A stretch of DNA of 14,928 nt from an uncultured Prevotella sp. (GCA_937906765.1 CALCUV010000238.1:1-14928); one strand, 5' to 3'. Positions 6,516-13,514 are shown, counted from the first letter of the stretch. Numbers and translations are program-made. Notes: generated by a model not told the origin, from the letters alone.

Positions 6516-7780
6516 CTACTCTTCGCCACGCAGGTTCGCCTCACGCTCGCGCCACAATAGGCGATGGGTGAGATAATAGACCGGAAGCCACGTGCTGGCA
6601 AGGGAAACGAGGACGACGGTGAGCAGAATCACCACCAAATCCAAAACCTCTACGCTCACGGGATAGGCATCTATCAAGAAATTGCCGTCACCATTGCCCA
6701 ATGTTATCCAACCAAAGGTTTGCTGTCCCCAACTGAGCAAGACGCCTAAGACTATCCCGACAAGTCCACCCACAAGGGCAATGAGATGTGCCTCAATGCA
6801 GAAAATGCGACGCAGGGTTGCGGGCGACGCTCCGAGAGCAAAGAGCGTGAGCATGTCCTCGCGCTTTTCGATAATCAGCATAGAGAGGTTGCCCACAATA
6901 TTAAACATGGCAATAAACAAGATGAAGGCCAAAAAGCCAAAGGCAACGAGTTTCTCGATGTTCATAATATTGTAAACATCTGCCTGTTGCTCCAACTGGT
7001 CTAAGACTTCAAAACGGTCACCTGCGATTGCGCGCAACTCCTTTTTCACCGCCGAAAGACTGGCATTCTCCTTCAGGCGCATTTCTACGGAAGTCACCAT
7101 CCCAGGGTGGTCAAAAAGTTGTTGGGAGAACTTCAAGGAGGTAAGGAAATAATTTTCGTCATAAACGGGTTGGTTAACCACAAAAACCTGTGTCGGAGAA
7201 GTCAGGAAACCCGTATTAAAACTTTCGGCAGGATTGGCCAAATTGATGCGTTCTCCCTTTTTGGGGGCACAGATTTGGAGGGAACCGTAATTGAAAGAAC
7301 CACAGATTTTATAGGAAAGCGCAATGCCGGGCACACCATACTCCGTCTCTCCCTCGTGAAGCACCAAACCGTTACCCCCTCGGAGAATAGACTCAATGTC
7401 ACTCGTTTTCTTGAAATTATCATCCACGCCCTTGATTTCTACCAACAATGGGTGCCCGCTAAAAAGGATGAGCGCATGGTCTTGAAGCACATTCGTGGCA
7501 GCAAGTACGTCGGGATGTTCGCGCAGTGCGACAAGCACACTATCGTTTGCCTCCACCATCTTCCCCTTCTTGGGAATGACCTTAATCTGTGGGTCAAAGG
7601 TGGTGTACATTCCCTCAACGATGTCATGAAATCCGTTAAAGACGCTCATGATACACACCATCGCCAACGTAGCCAATGGCATAGATAATCTCGTCTATTT
7701 CCTTCAGAGATGATATTTATTGCGTTATGACTCTTCTTGGAGAACAGATAACGCAGGGCGAGTCGGAAAGAGAGAGACAT
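6516..7780 (-). pseudogene. FtsX/LolC-E-like ABC permease, frame broken near the N terminus
   Basis: The main frame (7682 down to 6516, 388 residues) carries the body of a lipoprotein-releasing-type permease. It has the end of TM1 plus VCIMSVFNGF, a long periplasmic domain (about 25-235), three further hydrophobic segments near 245-270, 295-320 and 345-370, and the cytoplasmic motif IIEKREDMLTLFALGAS (271-287). The usual start is missing from this frame. It lies upstream in another frame: ATG at 7780 gives MSLSFRLALRYLFSKKSHNA then INIIS, the classic family start, and runs to a stop at 7646. The bases between (about 7681-7705) encode no family-like residues in any frame, and a stop (TAG) precedes the body in its own frame. 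So the gene is broken inside TM1, or the sequence has an error there. It follows rbfA, the usual Bacteroidales order. Confidence 0.8.
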
Positions 7781-7785
7781 GAGAA

Positions 7786-7957
7786 AGGAGAAAGGGGAAT
7801 GGGGAACGGTGAAGGGGGAAAGGTTAACGGGGAAGGGTGACAGGGAAAGGGGAATGGATAAGAGGGAGGGGGAAATAGGGACGAAGATGCCTTTAACCGT
7901 TAATCGTTCAACGTTAACCGTTAATCGTTAACCTTTAACCGTTCCCCGTTAACCGTT
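7786..7957. repeat. Purine tract and GTTAAC-type iterated motif between rbfA and the permease
   Basis: Positions 7781-7887 are almost all G and A on the given strand. Positions 7893-7957 are variants of TTAACCGTTAATCG in tandem. GGTTAACGGGGAA (7822-7834) is the exact complement of TTCCCCGTTAACC (7942-7954), so the two parts can pair across the gap in the leftward transcript. In that transcript the region before the permease ATG is pyrimidine-rich, without a Shine-Dalgarno sequence. Confidence 0.6.
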
Positions 7958-7959
7958 CA

Positions 7960-8295
7960 CTACTTTTTCAACAATTCATCAATGTGCTCGATATAATCCA
8001 AAGAGTCGTCCACGAAGAACTTCAATTCGGGAATGATACGCAACTGATGGCGCACACGATTACCTAATTCCAGGCGCACTTGCTTCATGTTGTTGTTAAT
8101 ATTCGCAACAATTTCAGCACTGCGTTCTGAAGGGAACACACTGAGATACACGCGACAAACACTCATATCGGGAGAAATGCGCACAGCACTTACCGACACG
8201 AGCACACCAGGCATTGACTTGGTTTGAAGTAAGAAGATGTCACAAAGTTCCTTTTGAATGAGGCGAGATATCTTCTGTTGGCGGGTTGTTTCCAT
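7960..8295 (-). CDS. rbfA: 30S ribosome-binding factor RbfA
   Basis: A 111-residue protein, the normal size for RbfA. It binds the immature 30S subunit and helps the 5' end of 16S rRNA mature. The family start TTRQQKISRLIQKELCDIFL (3-22) is followed by a KH-like domain with the block VSAVRISPDMSVCRVYLSVF (35-54). The end has the conserved pattern VRHQLRIIPELKFFVDDSLDYIEHIDELL (about 81-109). It is preceded by a perfect -7 box (8401-8408) and a structured leader, and followed 179 bases on by the broken permease gene. It is divergent from aroQ. Confidence 0.95.
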   Translation of the reverse strand: METTRQQKISRLIQKELCDIFLLQTKSMPGVLVSVSAVRISPDMSVCRVYLSVFPSERSAEIVANINNNMKQVRLELGNRVRHQLRIIPELKFFVDDSLDYIEHIDELLKK

Positions 8296-8328
8296 AAAAA
8301 TAGCGTTTAAATTGTCAAATTTTCAGAA

Positions 8329-8383
8329 GACAAGCAGATGAGCGGGGCGCTACGTGAAACGACGGACTTCTCGTTTGCTTGTC
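8329..8383 (-). promoter_or_regulatory. Structured leader of rbfA
   Basis: GACAAGCA (8329-8336) is exactly complementary to TGCTTGTC (8376-8383). Inside it, in leftward sense, ACGA...TCGT and AGCG-ccc-CGCT can form two smaller hairpins, giving a three-way-junction-like fold. It lies between the promoter candidate and the start codon. A regulatory role (for instance temperature, as rbfA is cold-responsive in E. coli) is inference. Confidence 0.4.
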
Positions 8384-8400
8384 AACGGTGAATAACTCTG

Positions 8401-8427
8401 CAAAGTTACGGATTTATCCCCTCACAA
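8401..8427 (-). promoter_or_regulatory. Promoter of rbfA
   Basis: Read leftward, TAACTTTG (8401-8408) matches TAnnTTTG exactly, with TTG (8425-8427) 16 bases upstream. The spacing is at the short end for Bacteroidetes but identical to that of the tRNA-Arg promoter candidate in this window. The leader would be about 100 bases. Confidence 0.55.
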
Positions 8428-8494
8428 TGGGCGTTTCATGAAGAAAAGTCACTACTTTTTATGACTCAAGGGGGAATAATCCAAGTTCTTGTTG

Positions 8495-8502
8495 TACTTT
8501 TG
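8495..8502 (+). promoter_or_regulatory. Candidate -7 box (TACTTTTG) for aroQ
   Basis: TACTTTTG fits TAnnTTTG exactly and gives a leader of about 30 bases to the aroQ ATG. No good -33 TTG is present at 16-21 bases upstream. Confidence 0.45.
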
Positions 8503-8541
8503 CCGTAGTGTTAACCCCTTAAAACTCGGTTTCTCAATCTT

Positions 8542-8964
8542 ATGAAACTCTATATCATCAACGGTCCTAACCTTAACCGCCTTGGAACTCGCGAACCTTC
8601 CATCTATGGTAACTTAACGATGGAGCAATGTCTTGAAGACCTGCGCAAGCGTTATGCCGAAAAGGTGGAGATTGACTATTTCCAAAGCAACGTAGAAGGT
8701 TTTCTCATTGATAAACTTCAGGAGGCTGACGATGCGCATTATGACGGCATTATTTTGAATGCGGGTGCTTACACACACACTTCTATCGCCTTGCGCGACT
8801 GCATCAAGTCGCTCCGTGTGCCTGTCATCGAGGTGCACCTCTCAAATGTTCATGCCCGCGAGGAATTCCGCCACCACTCCATGCTCTCTGCCGTGTGTAA
8901 GGGTGTGATTGCTGGCTTCGGAATGCACTCTTACCGCCTGGCAGTAGAGGCTTTTCGTGAATAG
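8542..8964 (+). CDS. aroQ: Type II 3-dehydroquinate dehydratase
   Basis: A 140-residue enzyme of the shikimate pathway that removes water from 3-dehydroquinate to give 3-dehydroshikimate. Length and motifs are those of the type II (dodecameric) class. The N-terminal IINGPNLNRLGTREPSIYG (5-23) includes R17 and catalytic Y22. ILNAGAYTHTSIALRD (71-86) holds N73 and H79. VIEVHLSNVHAREEFR (95-110) holds the catalytic H99 and R110. It is complete, with its own promoter candidate. In many Bacteroidales a pyruvate kinase gene follows aroQ (from memory); here a 42-base repeat array follows instead, then the O-methyltransferase. Confidence 0.96.
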   Translation: MKLYIINGPNLNRLGTREPSIYGNLTMEQCLEDLRKRYAEKVEIDYFQSNVEGFLIDKLQEADDAHYDGIILNAGAYTHTSIALRDCIKSLRVPVIEVHLSNVHAREEFRHHSMLSAVCKGVIAGFGMHSYRLAVEAFRE

Positions 8965-8990
8965 AAAGTTGAGAACAACGCTTTTTTATT

Positions 8991-9256
8991 GACAGAAGAA
9001 CAGAAGAACAAGAGGCTACTGCTATTTTTTTAGACAAAAGAACAGAAGAACAAAATGTTACCGCTGTTCTTTTAGACAGAAGAACAGAAGAACAAAATAT
9101 TACCGCTGTTTTTTTAGACAGAAGAACAAAAGAACAAGAGGCTACTGCTATTTTTTTGGACAGAAGAACAAAAGAACAAAATGTTACTGCTGTTTTTTTT
9201 TGGACAGAAGGACAGAAGAACAAAATCTAAACCTTATGTTCTTTTGTTCTTATGTC
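8991..9256. repeat. 42-bp tandem repeat array with terminal inverted arm
   Basis: Units start with GACA at 8991, 9033, 9075, 9117 and 9159 (lengths 42, 42, 42, 42, 44), with a partial sixth at 9203. Each has a 23-base GACAGAAGAAC-type arm and a 19-base linker ending in a T-run. Two linker types occur: GGCTACTGCTA (units 1 and 4) and TGTTACYGCTGTT-like (units 2, 3 and 5). The last arm (9203-9225) faces an inverted arm at 9234-9256 over an 8-base loop, the same palindrome as the single copy at 4727-4776. Linkers are shared, not unique, so it is not a CRISPR. Confidence 0.9.
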
Positions 9257-9926
9257 TAATAACGAAACCTACACGCCACTCTTCTACACCCCCTCCCCTA
9301 TGCTCAACGAATACATTCTCTCACATATCACCCCCGAACACCCCTATCTCTATAAATTATACCGCGCTACGAACACGCAACTCATTCGTCCGCGCATGGC
9401 GTCGGGACACTTACAGGGACAACTGCTCAAGATGCTGACGGAGTTGATTAACCCTCAAACGGTGGTGGAAATTGGTACGTACTCGGGATATTCAGCCTTG
9501 AGTATGGCGCAGGGCATGCAACCCGGTTCGCGCATTGTGACTTTTGAAATCAACGATGAGCAGGAGGATTTCACACGTCCGTGGTTGGAAAATTCGCCTT
9601 TCCCTCCGAAGATTGACATGGTCATTGGCGATATTTTCAAACTCCTGCCCGAGATGAACTTAACCATAGACATGGCCTTCATTGATGCGAACAAGCGCAC
9701 CTATGCGGAATACTATGAACTCATCATGCGTTACCTGCGCCCCGGAGGGTATATCTTGGCGGACAACACCCTTTGGGATGGGCACGTAGTGGAACCTGAT
9801 TACGACAATGACCCACAAACCATAGGCATCAAGCGATTTAATGACCTCGTAGCCAATGACCCGCGTGTGGAGAAGTTTATCTTTCCCCTGCGTGACGGAC
9901 TTACTCTCATCAAGCGTATTGGATAA
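9252..9926 (+). CDS. Class I SAM-dependent O-methyltransferase (caffeoyl-CoA OMT-like)
   Basis: A 224-residue enzyme of the O-methyltransferase family 3 type. The SAM-binding motif VVEIGTYSGYSALSMAQG spans 71-88. The acidic residue after strand 2 is E99 in TFEINDEQ. Metal or catalytic residues are likely D145 (AFIDANKR) and D171-N172 (ILADNTLWDGHVV). The block RPRMASGHLQGQLLKML (46-62) is typical of Bacteroidetes members. The substrate is not known. The start is uncertain: ATG at 9252 lies inside the inverted arm of the repeat array, while ATG at 9300 would begin at MLNEYILSH, where relatives usually start, giving 208 residues. I keep the longer frame but favour 9300. The 3' region (9927-10051) holds a small hairpin GACGC-CTTCA-GCGTC at 9990-10004. 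Confidence 0.88.
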   Translation: MSNNETYTPLFYTPSPMLNEYILSHITPEHPYLYKLYRATNTQLIRPRMASGHLQGQLLKMLTELINPQTVVEIGTYSGYSALSMAQGMQPGSRIVTFEINDEQEDFTRPWLENSPFPPKIDMVIGDIFKLLPEMNLTIDMAFIDANKRTYAEYYELIMRYLRPGGYILADNTLWDGHVVEPDYDNDPQTIGIKRFNDLVANDPRVEKFIFPLRDGLTLIKRIG

Positions 9927-10051
9927 TCTCCAATGCGCTTTTCTTTTTTCTATGGGGGGCTTTCTATGCCACCCCAGTTATTGAGCGGAGACGCCTTCAG
10001 CGTCATGAAATGCAATAATATAGTAGTTGTCCGAGTCGGCTATTATTTTCC

Positions 10052-10129
10052 ATGAAAACAATCTTACTCTTTGTAAAAATTCTATTACTCTTTGTGACAA
10101 CAATAAGTAATATGCGAGCGACTATTTGA
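10052..10129 (+). CDS. Possible 25-residue hydrophobic peptide
   Basis: ATG at 10052 opens a 25-codon frame with a basic start and one strongly hydrophobic stretch (ILLFVKILLLFV) containing an internal echo, caused by two copies of TTACTCTTTGT. It sits in a gene-free 395-base gap upstream of the P5-like gene. A 7-base inverted repeat (AATAATA 10014-10020 / TATTATT 10041-10047) precedes it. Small hydrophobic proteins are known near phage-like lysis and DUF4248 genes in Bacteroides, but I see no sequence proof of membership and no ribosome-binding site. It may be chance. Confidence 0.2.
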   Translation: MKTILLFVKILLLFVTTISNMRATI

Positions 10130-10220
10130 GGTATTATCATTCCGCTTCGTTTTTTCACACAAAAACAGACTTTTTTTACACAAAAATGGTTGCGTCCGAA
10201 AATGTCGGACTCTCACTTCC

Positions 10221-10228
10221 TACCTTTG
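10221..10228 (+). promoter_or_regulatory. Candidate -7 box (TACCTTTG) for the P5-like gene
   Basis: TACCTTTG is an exact TAnnTTTG match. It lies inside the longest open frame (from TTG at 10190), which argues that the real start is further down, at 10322. The leader between contains a hairpin GGGAG...CTCCC with GGC/GCC inside (about 10258-10280). Confidence 0.5.
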
Positions 10229-10321
10229 CACTGTCGACAAGAAAGGACAGATTGCCGGGAGGCAGTCGCCTTCTCTCCCTGGGGTAAAACTATAGTATTC
10301 ACATTTTTACCTGAAAAACTC

Positions 10322-10810
10322 ATGCAAAATAGCAACAAGGGCATCATGCCCCTTAAAGAACAGATTGAACCCAAAGTAGGAACCTTTTTCGCACACACAT
10401 CACCCACGCTCGGAGTTAGAAACCACAACCCGCTGAACATTCGCTACCTGGCAACCAACAAATGGCTCGGCCTGTCGAAAACAACTCCCAACGTCAAGGG
10501 ATTTTGTCATTTTGACTGCATGGACTACGGCCTGCGCGCCGCCATCATCCTTTTGCTCAACTACATCCGTAAGCGCGGGTGTACCACTCCCCGACAAATC
10601 ATCACGCGCTGGGCGCCACCCACGGAAAACAATACAGAACTCTACATTAAGTGTGTTTGCGGGCGCGCCGACATTCATCCCGACAGGCCTGTGCCTACGG
10701 AAGGCAGTGCGTTTAACCGCCTTGTCATCGCTATGGCACGCCAAGAATCGGGCATTCACCTCACTGAGGGCGACATTGAGCGCATACGCACCACTTTTAG
10801 CATCAAGTAA
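10322..10810 (+). CDS. 'Structural protein P5'-like protein
   Basis: A 162-residue protein resembling the family that databases call structural protein P5, common in Bacteroidetes prophages and mobile elements. Visible family blocks are GVRNHNPLNIR (31-41), KWLGL (47-51), FCHFDCMDYGLRAAIILLLNY (61-81), TPRQIITRWAPPTENNTELYI (89-109), RLVIAMARQESG (133-144) and a C-terminal DIERI helix. The pattern suggests a lysozyme-like or peptidoglycan-processing fold, but the function is not established. No signal peptide. The frame is open from a TTG at 10190, but the promoter-like box at 10221-10228 and the family start favour ATG at 10322 (or 10346). It is followed 62 bases on by a DUF4248-like gene. 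Confidence 0.75.
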   Translation: MQNSNKGIMPLKEQIEPKVGTFFAHTSPTLGVRNHNPLNIRYLATNKWLGLSKTTPNVKGFCHFDCMDYGLRAAIILLLNYIRKRGCTTPRQIITRWAPPTENNTELYIKCVCGRADIHPDRPVPTEGSAFNRLVIAMARQESGIHLTEGDIERIRTTFSIK

Positions 10811-10872
10811 TCCCTACATCTTCAAAGCCTTAAATCTCTAACACGAATTATCAAGTAATAGCACTCATAGTT

Positions 10873-11094
10873 ATGAACATAGCACTCTGTTTGCAACCCC
10901 GATTACACGCCCGCAAGGAAATTGCAGCAACCATCTTTCCCGGATTTAGCACCACCACCGCCGTCTCACGCCTCAACCGCTGGATTAAATCTGACCCCGT
11001 ACTGCTTGAGGAACTCTTAAAGGCAGGTTATCAAAAAGGAAGTCACTGGTTTACGCCCAAAATCGTGCGCGTCTTGGAACGCTTCTTCCTTTAG
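10873..11094 (+). CDS. DUF4248-like small protein
   Basis: A 73-residue protein. The run AVSRLNRWIKSDPVLLEELL (about 30-49), then AGYQKGSHWFTPKIVRVLERF (51-71), fits the DUF4248 layout: a first helix with EIA, a proline-containing turn, then LxRWI and FTPxxVxxI. In Bacteroides these small proteins sit beside amidase, HU-like and phage-lysis-type genes. Their role is unknown; a helix-turn-helix-like DNA contact is possible but not proven. It follows the P5-like gene and is ended by the hairpin at 11133-11162. The ATG at 10873 is the only good start. Confidence 0.65.
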   Translation: MNIALCLQPRLHARKEIAATIFPGFSTTTAVSRLNRWIKSDPVLLEELLKAGYQKGSHWFTPKIVRVLERFFL

Positions 11095-11132
11095 AAAGCA
11101 CCCCATAGCACTTTAACATAATGAAACGCGAA

Positions 11133-11162
11133 AGAGGAGCGATGCGCGAGCATCACTCCTCT
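11133..11162. terminator. Hairpin terminator between the DUF4248-like gene and tRNA-Arg
   Basis: AGAGGAG-C-GATGC, loop GCGA, then GCATC-A-CTCCTCT gives a 12-pair stem with one mismatch, followed by ACTTTTTA on the + strand and TTTCGCGTTT on the other. It serves converging transcripts: the DUF4248-like gene from the left and tRNA-Arg from the right. Confidence 0.85.
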
Positions 11163-11171
11163 ACTTTTTAG

Positions 11172-11243
11172 TACCCCCAAGGAGAATCGAACTCCTATCT
11201 AAGGTTTAGGAAACCTCTATTCTATCCGTTGAACTATGAGGGC
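11172..11243 (-). tRNA. tRNA-Arg (anticodon CCT)
   Basis: The leftward strand folds into a full cloverleaf of 72 bases. The acceptor is GCCCTCA with TGGGGGT, the D stem GTTC/GAAT, the anticodon stem GAGGT/ACCTT with loop TTCCTAA (CCT at 34-36), the variable loop AGAT, and the T arm AGGAG-TTCGATT-CTCCT. The discriminator is A. The CCA end is not encoded, as is common in Bacteroidetes. CCT reads AGG codons. Confidence 0.95.
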
Positions 11244-11280
11244 GGACCTGCGCACACGGGAAGTACGCATATTCGAGAGG

Positions 11281-11307
11281 CAAAGGTAGTAAAAACTTCC
11301 CATGCAA
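11281..11307 (-). promoter_or_regulatory. Promoter of tRNA-Arg
   Basis: Read leftward, TACCTTTG (11281-11288) matches TAnnTTTG exactly, with TTG (11305-11307) 16 bases upstream. It would start the transcript about 30 bases before the tRNA. The rest of 11244-11455 shows no gene; a 63-codon open frame there runs antisense over the tRNA and is not supported. Confidence 0.55.
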
Positions 11308-11381
11308 CACGCTTTTTTCACAACAAAAGCCATTGCGACACCGCTAATACTGGGATAAAGGGCGAAAACTTGGCTTTTTTC

Positions 11382-11412
11382 TTTGAAGAGTCAAGAAAAA
11401 ACAATTCCTTTG
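11382..11412 (+). promoter_or_regulatory. Promoter of nhaD
   Basis: TTTG (11382-11385) and TTCCTTTG (11405-11412) are separated by 19 bases, the consensus spacing in Bacteroides. The leader to the ATG at 11456 is about 35 bases and very AT-rich. Confidence 0.5.
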
Positions 11413-11455
11413 CAGTTTGAAATATATAAATTTAATTAAATAAACTAAAAACTAA

Positions 11456-12785
11456 ATGATTACTTCAATTATCATTGCTGTGTTTGTCATTGGCTACGCT
11501 TGTATTGCCCTCGAACACGGAACAAAGATTAACAAGGCGCCTGTTGCGCTCTTGATGTGCGCTATCTGTTGGACGCTCGTTACGATTGGTGTGAACAATG
11601 GCGCAATTACGCTTCCTCATGGCGAACCCATTACTGAGCGTATGCTCCACCACCTTTCAGAAACTTGCGAAATTATCGTATTCCTTATGGGTGCGATGAC
11701 CATCGTTGAGATTGTTGACGCAAATGGTGGTTTTAATTTCGTGCGTTATCGCCTTCAGACAACAAGCAAGCGTAAGTTGATGTGGCGCATGGCTTGGATG
11801 ACCTTCTTCCTTTCTGCTGTGCTCGACAACTTGACTACTTCAATTGTCATGATTATGGTGCTTCGCAAGCTTGTGGCAAACAAAGAAGACCGCTTCCTTT
11901 TTGCAGGTCTCATCATCTTGGCTGCAAATGCCGGCGGTGCTTTCTCTCCCATCGGAGACGTAACAACAATTATGCTTTGGGTACGCGGAATGCTCTCTAC
12001 TCAAGGTGTGATCATGGAAGTGTTCCTCCCCTCAGTTGCCAGCTTGCTCATCCCCTGCCTCATCATGCACTTCCGCTTGAAGGGGAATCTTGAAGGTGTG
12101 AAGGAAGAAAAGTTCATTGAAGCTAATCAAGAATTCTCACAAAAGGAACGTAACATTGTGTTCTGTCTTGGTGTTGGCGGTTTGCTTTTCGTACCCGTAT
12201 TCAAGTCTTGCTCCCTACGTAGGAATCCTTCTCGTGCTTGGTATTCTTTGGACAGCCGTTGAAGTATTCTTGGCACGCAAGAAGAATCACCACCTCATGT
12301 CCACCCACCGAGTTACGAACATGCTTCAGAAGATTGACATGACCACAATCCTCTTCTTCCTCGGTATCTTAATGACTGTAGCAACCCTTCAAGACACTGG
12401 CGTGCTCACAGCATTCGGTCAGTGGTTGAACGAAGTGACTGGCGCTAACCACTATGCCATTACGGGTGTAATCGGTGCGGCTTCGGCTATCGTAGATAAC
12501 GTGCCCCTCGTAGCAGGTTGCATGGGTATGTACCCCATTGAAGCAGCTGGTGCACTTGCTCAGGATGGTATCTTCTGGCAACTCTTAGCTTACTGCGCCG
12601 GTGTGGGTGGTTCAATGCTCATTATCGGTTCTGCAGCAGGTGTAGTAGTTATGGGCCTTGAAAATATCTCCTTCGGTTGGTACTTAAAGAACATTTCATG
12701 GTTGGCTCTCGCAGGTTACCTCGCAGGTATCGTTGTTTATGCCATCCAACACCCCATTTTCCAAAGTCTTGGAATCATTCAATAA
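11456..12785 (+). pseudogene. nhaD: Na+/H+ antiporter NhaD with internal frame break
   Basis: NhaD moves sodium out and protons in across the inner membrane. The first frame (11456-12262) carries the N-terminal half, with VFLMGAMTIVEIVDANGGF, DNLTTSIVMIMVLRKL and AGGAFSPIGDVTTIMLW, and then turns into non-family residues after LLFVPVFKS. A second frame (12117-12785) takes up at SLAPYVGILLVLGILWT and carries the C-terminal half, with IVDNVPLVAGCMGMYPIEA and GVGGSMLIIGSAAGVVVMG. The switch is at about 12206-12209. Relatives have three to four more residues there (K-[S/T]-x-T-H-L-P/A-P-Y), so an 11-base deletion fits both the missing residues and the +1 frame offset. All other family regions are present; rejoined length is about 447. 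It is a recent pseudogene or a sequence error. A beta-barrel gene follows 21 bases later. Confidence 0.88.
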
Positions 12786-12806
12786 CCTTTTAAACACTAT
12801 TTCACT

Positions 12807-13457
12807 ATGAAGAAGATTATCCTTACCCTCGTAGCGGCATTCATGGTTGCCACTTCAGCATCTGCATTCGGTTCTGACTGGGGTATCACTGGCGGTTTGA
12901 ATTACACAAAGGTGAAACTCTCAAGCAAGAACTCCGCAATTTCAAACCTTAAGAGCGGTAGCAATCAGGCTGGTTGGAATGTCGGCGTACGCGCAAACGT
13001 AGGTTTGGTTGCAGGTTTCGGCATTAACGGTGCGTTGCTCTACAATCAAAATAAGTTGAAACTTGAATACAATGGTATGCAGGAAACAGAGACTGAACGC
13101 TCTATCTCTATCCCCTTGAACCTCCGTTATAACTTTGGTATCGGTAAGACTGGCGTATTCGTAGGTACAGGTCCTCAGTTTGATTTCCCTCTTGGTCATA
13201 ACAGTTTGGGCGAATCTTTAATGAATGGTTACAGCACCTTTGACAAGGAGAACATGTCAACTTCTTGGAACATCAGTGCGGGTGCTAAGATTCTCGGTAA
13301 GGTAGAACTCACTGCGGGTTACACCTTTGCGCTCGGCCCCATTGGTAAATCATTCCTTGAAGGTATGGGCAACCAAGTGGGTGTTACAGGTTTTGTTGGA
13401 AAGGGTGCTGACATCAAGCGCAACATGTTCCAAATTAATGCAACCTACTATTTCTAA
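12807..13457 (+). CDS. Outer-membrane beta-barrel protein
   Basis: A 216-residue protein with a signal peptide (1-20, ending SASA). A small eight-strand-type barrel follows, with alternating strands such as WGITGGLNYTKVKL, AGWNVGVRANVGLV, RSISIPLNLRYNFG, GVFVGTGPQFDFPL, SWNISAGAKILG and KVELTAGYTFALG. It ends NATYYF, with the terminal aromatic residue used for BAM insertion. This is the general PorT/OMP_b-brl type of Bacteroidetes; the function is unknown. It lies 21 bases after nhaD and before a terminator, so it is probably co-transcribed with nhaD. Confidence 0.85.
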   Translation: MKKIILTLVAAFMVATSASAFGSDWGITGGLNYTKVKLSSKNSAISNLKSGSNQAGWNVGVRANVGLVAGFGINGALLYNQNKLKLEYNGMQETETERSISIPLNLRYNFGIGKTGVFVGTGPQFDFPLGHNSLGESLMNGYSTFDKENMSTSWNISAGAKILGKVELTAGYTFALGPIGKSFLEGMGNQVGVTGFVGKGADIKRNMFQINATYYF

Positions 13458-13478
13458 TTATAAATAGTTACACATAGA

Positions 13479-13514
13479 AATCCAGATGGTGCTCACCCGA
13501 GTGCCATCCGGATT
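13479..13514 (+). terminator. Terminator between the beta-barrel gene and metY
   Basis: A 15-base arm at 13479-13493 pairs with 13500-13514 (one mismatch and two G-U pairs) over a short loop, followed by CTTTCATTCT. It ends the nhaD-barrel unit. As the ATG of metY is only 21 bases further and no clear promoter lies between, it might also act as an attenuator for read-through. Confidence 0.7.

Noticed and set aside
8825..9223. 132-codon leftward open frame over the end of aroQ and the repeat array, with a 14-residue repeat
   Set aside because: The frame stays open because the 42-base unit is a multiple of three and the rest is antisense to aroQ; the protein has no family features and no start context.
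8991..9256. CRISPR array
   Set aside because: The spacers are copies of two linker types, not unique sequences, and no cas gene is nearby.
10190..10321. Extended N terminus of the P5-like protein from TTG at 10190
   Set aside because: The extra 44 residues do not resemble the family and contain the promoter box at 10221-10228.
11172..11194. Attachment-site duplication of the tRNA-Arg 3' end
   Set aside because: I found no second copy of the tRNA end sequence in the window, so an integrated-element boundary is not supported.
11229..11420. 63-codon rightward open frame
   Set aside because: It begins antisense within the tRNA-Arg gene, overlaps its promoter and has no recognisable protein character.
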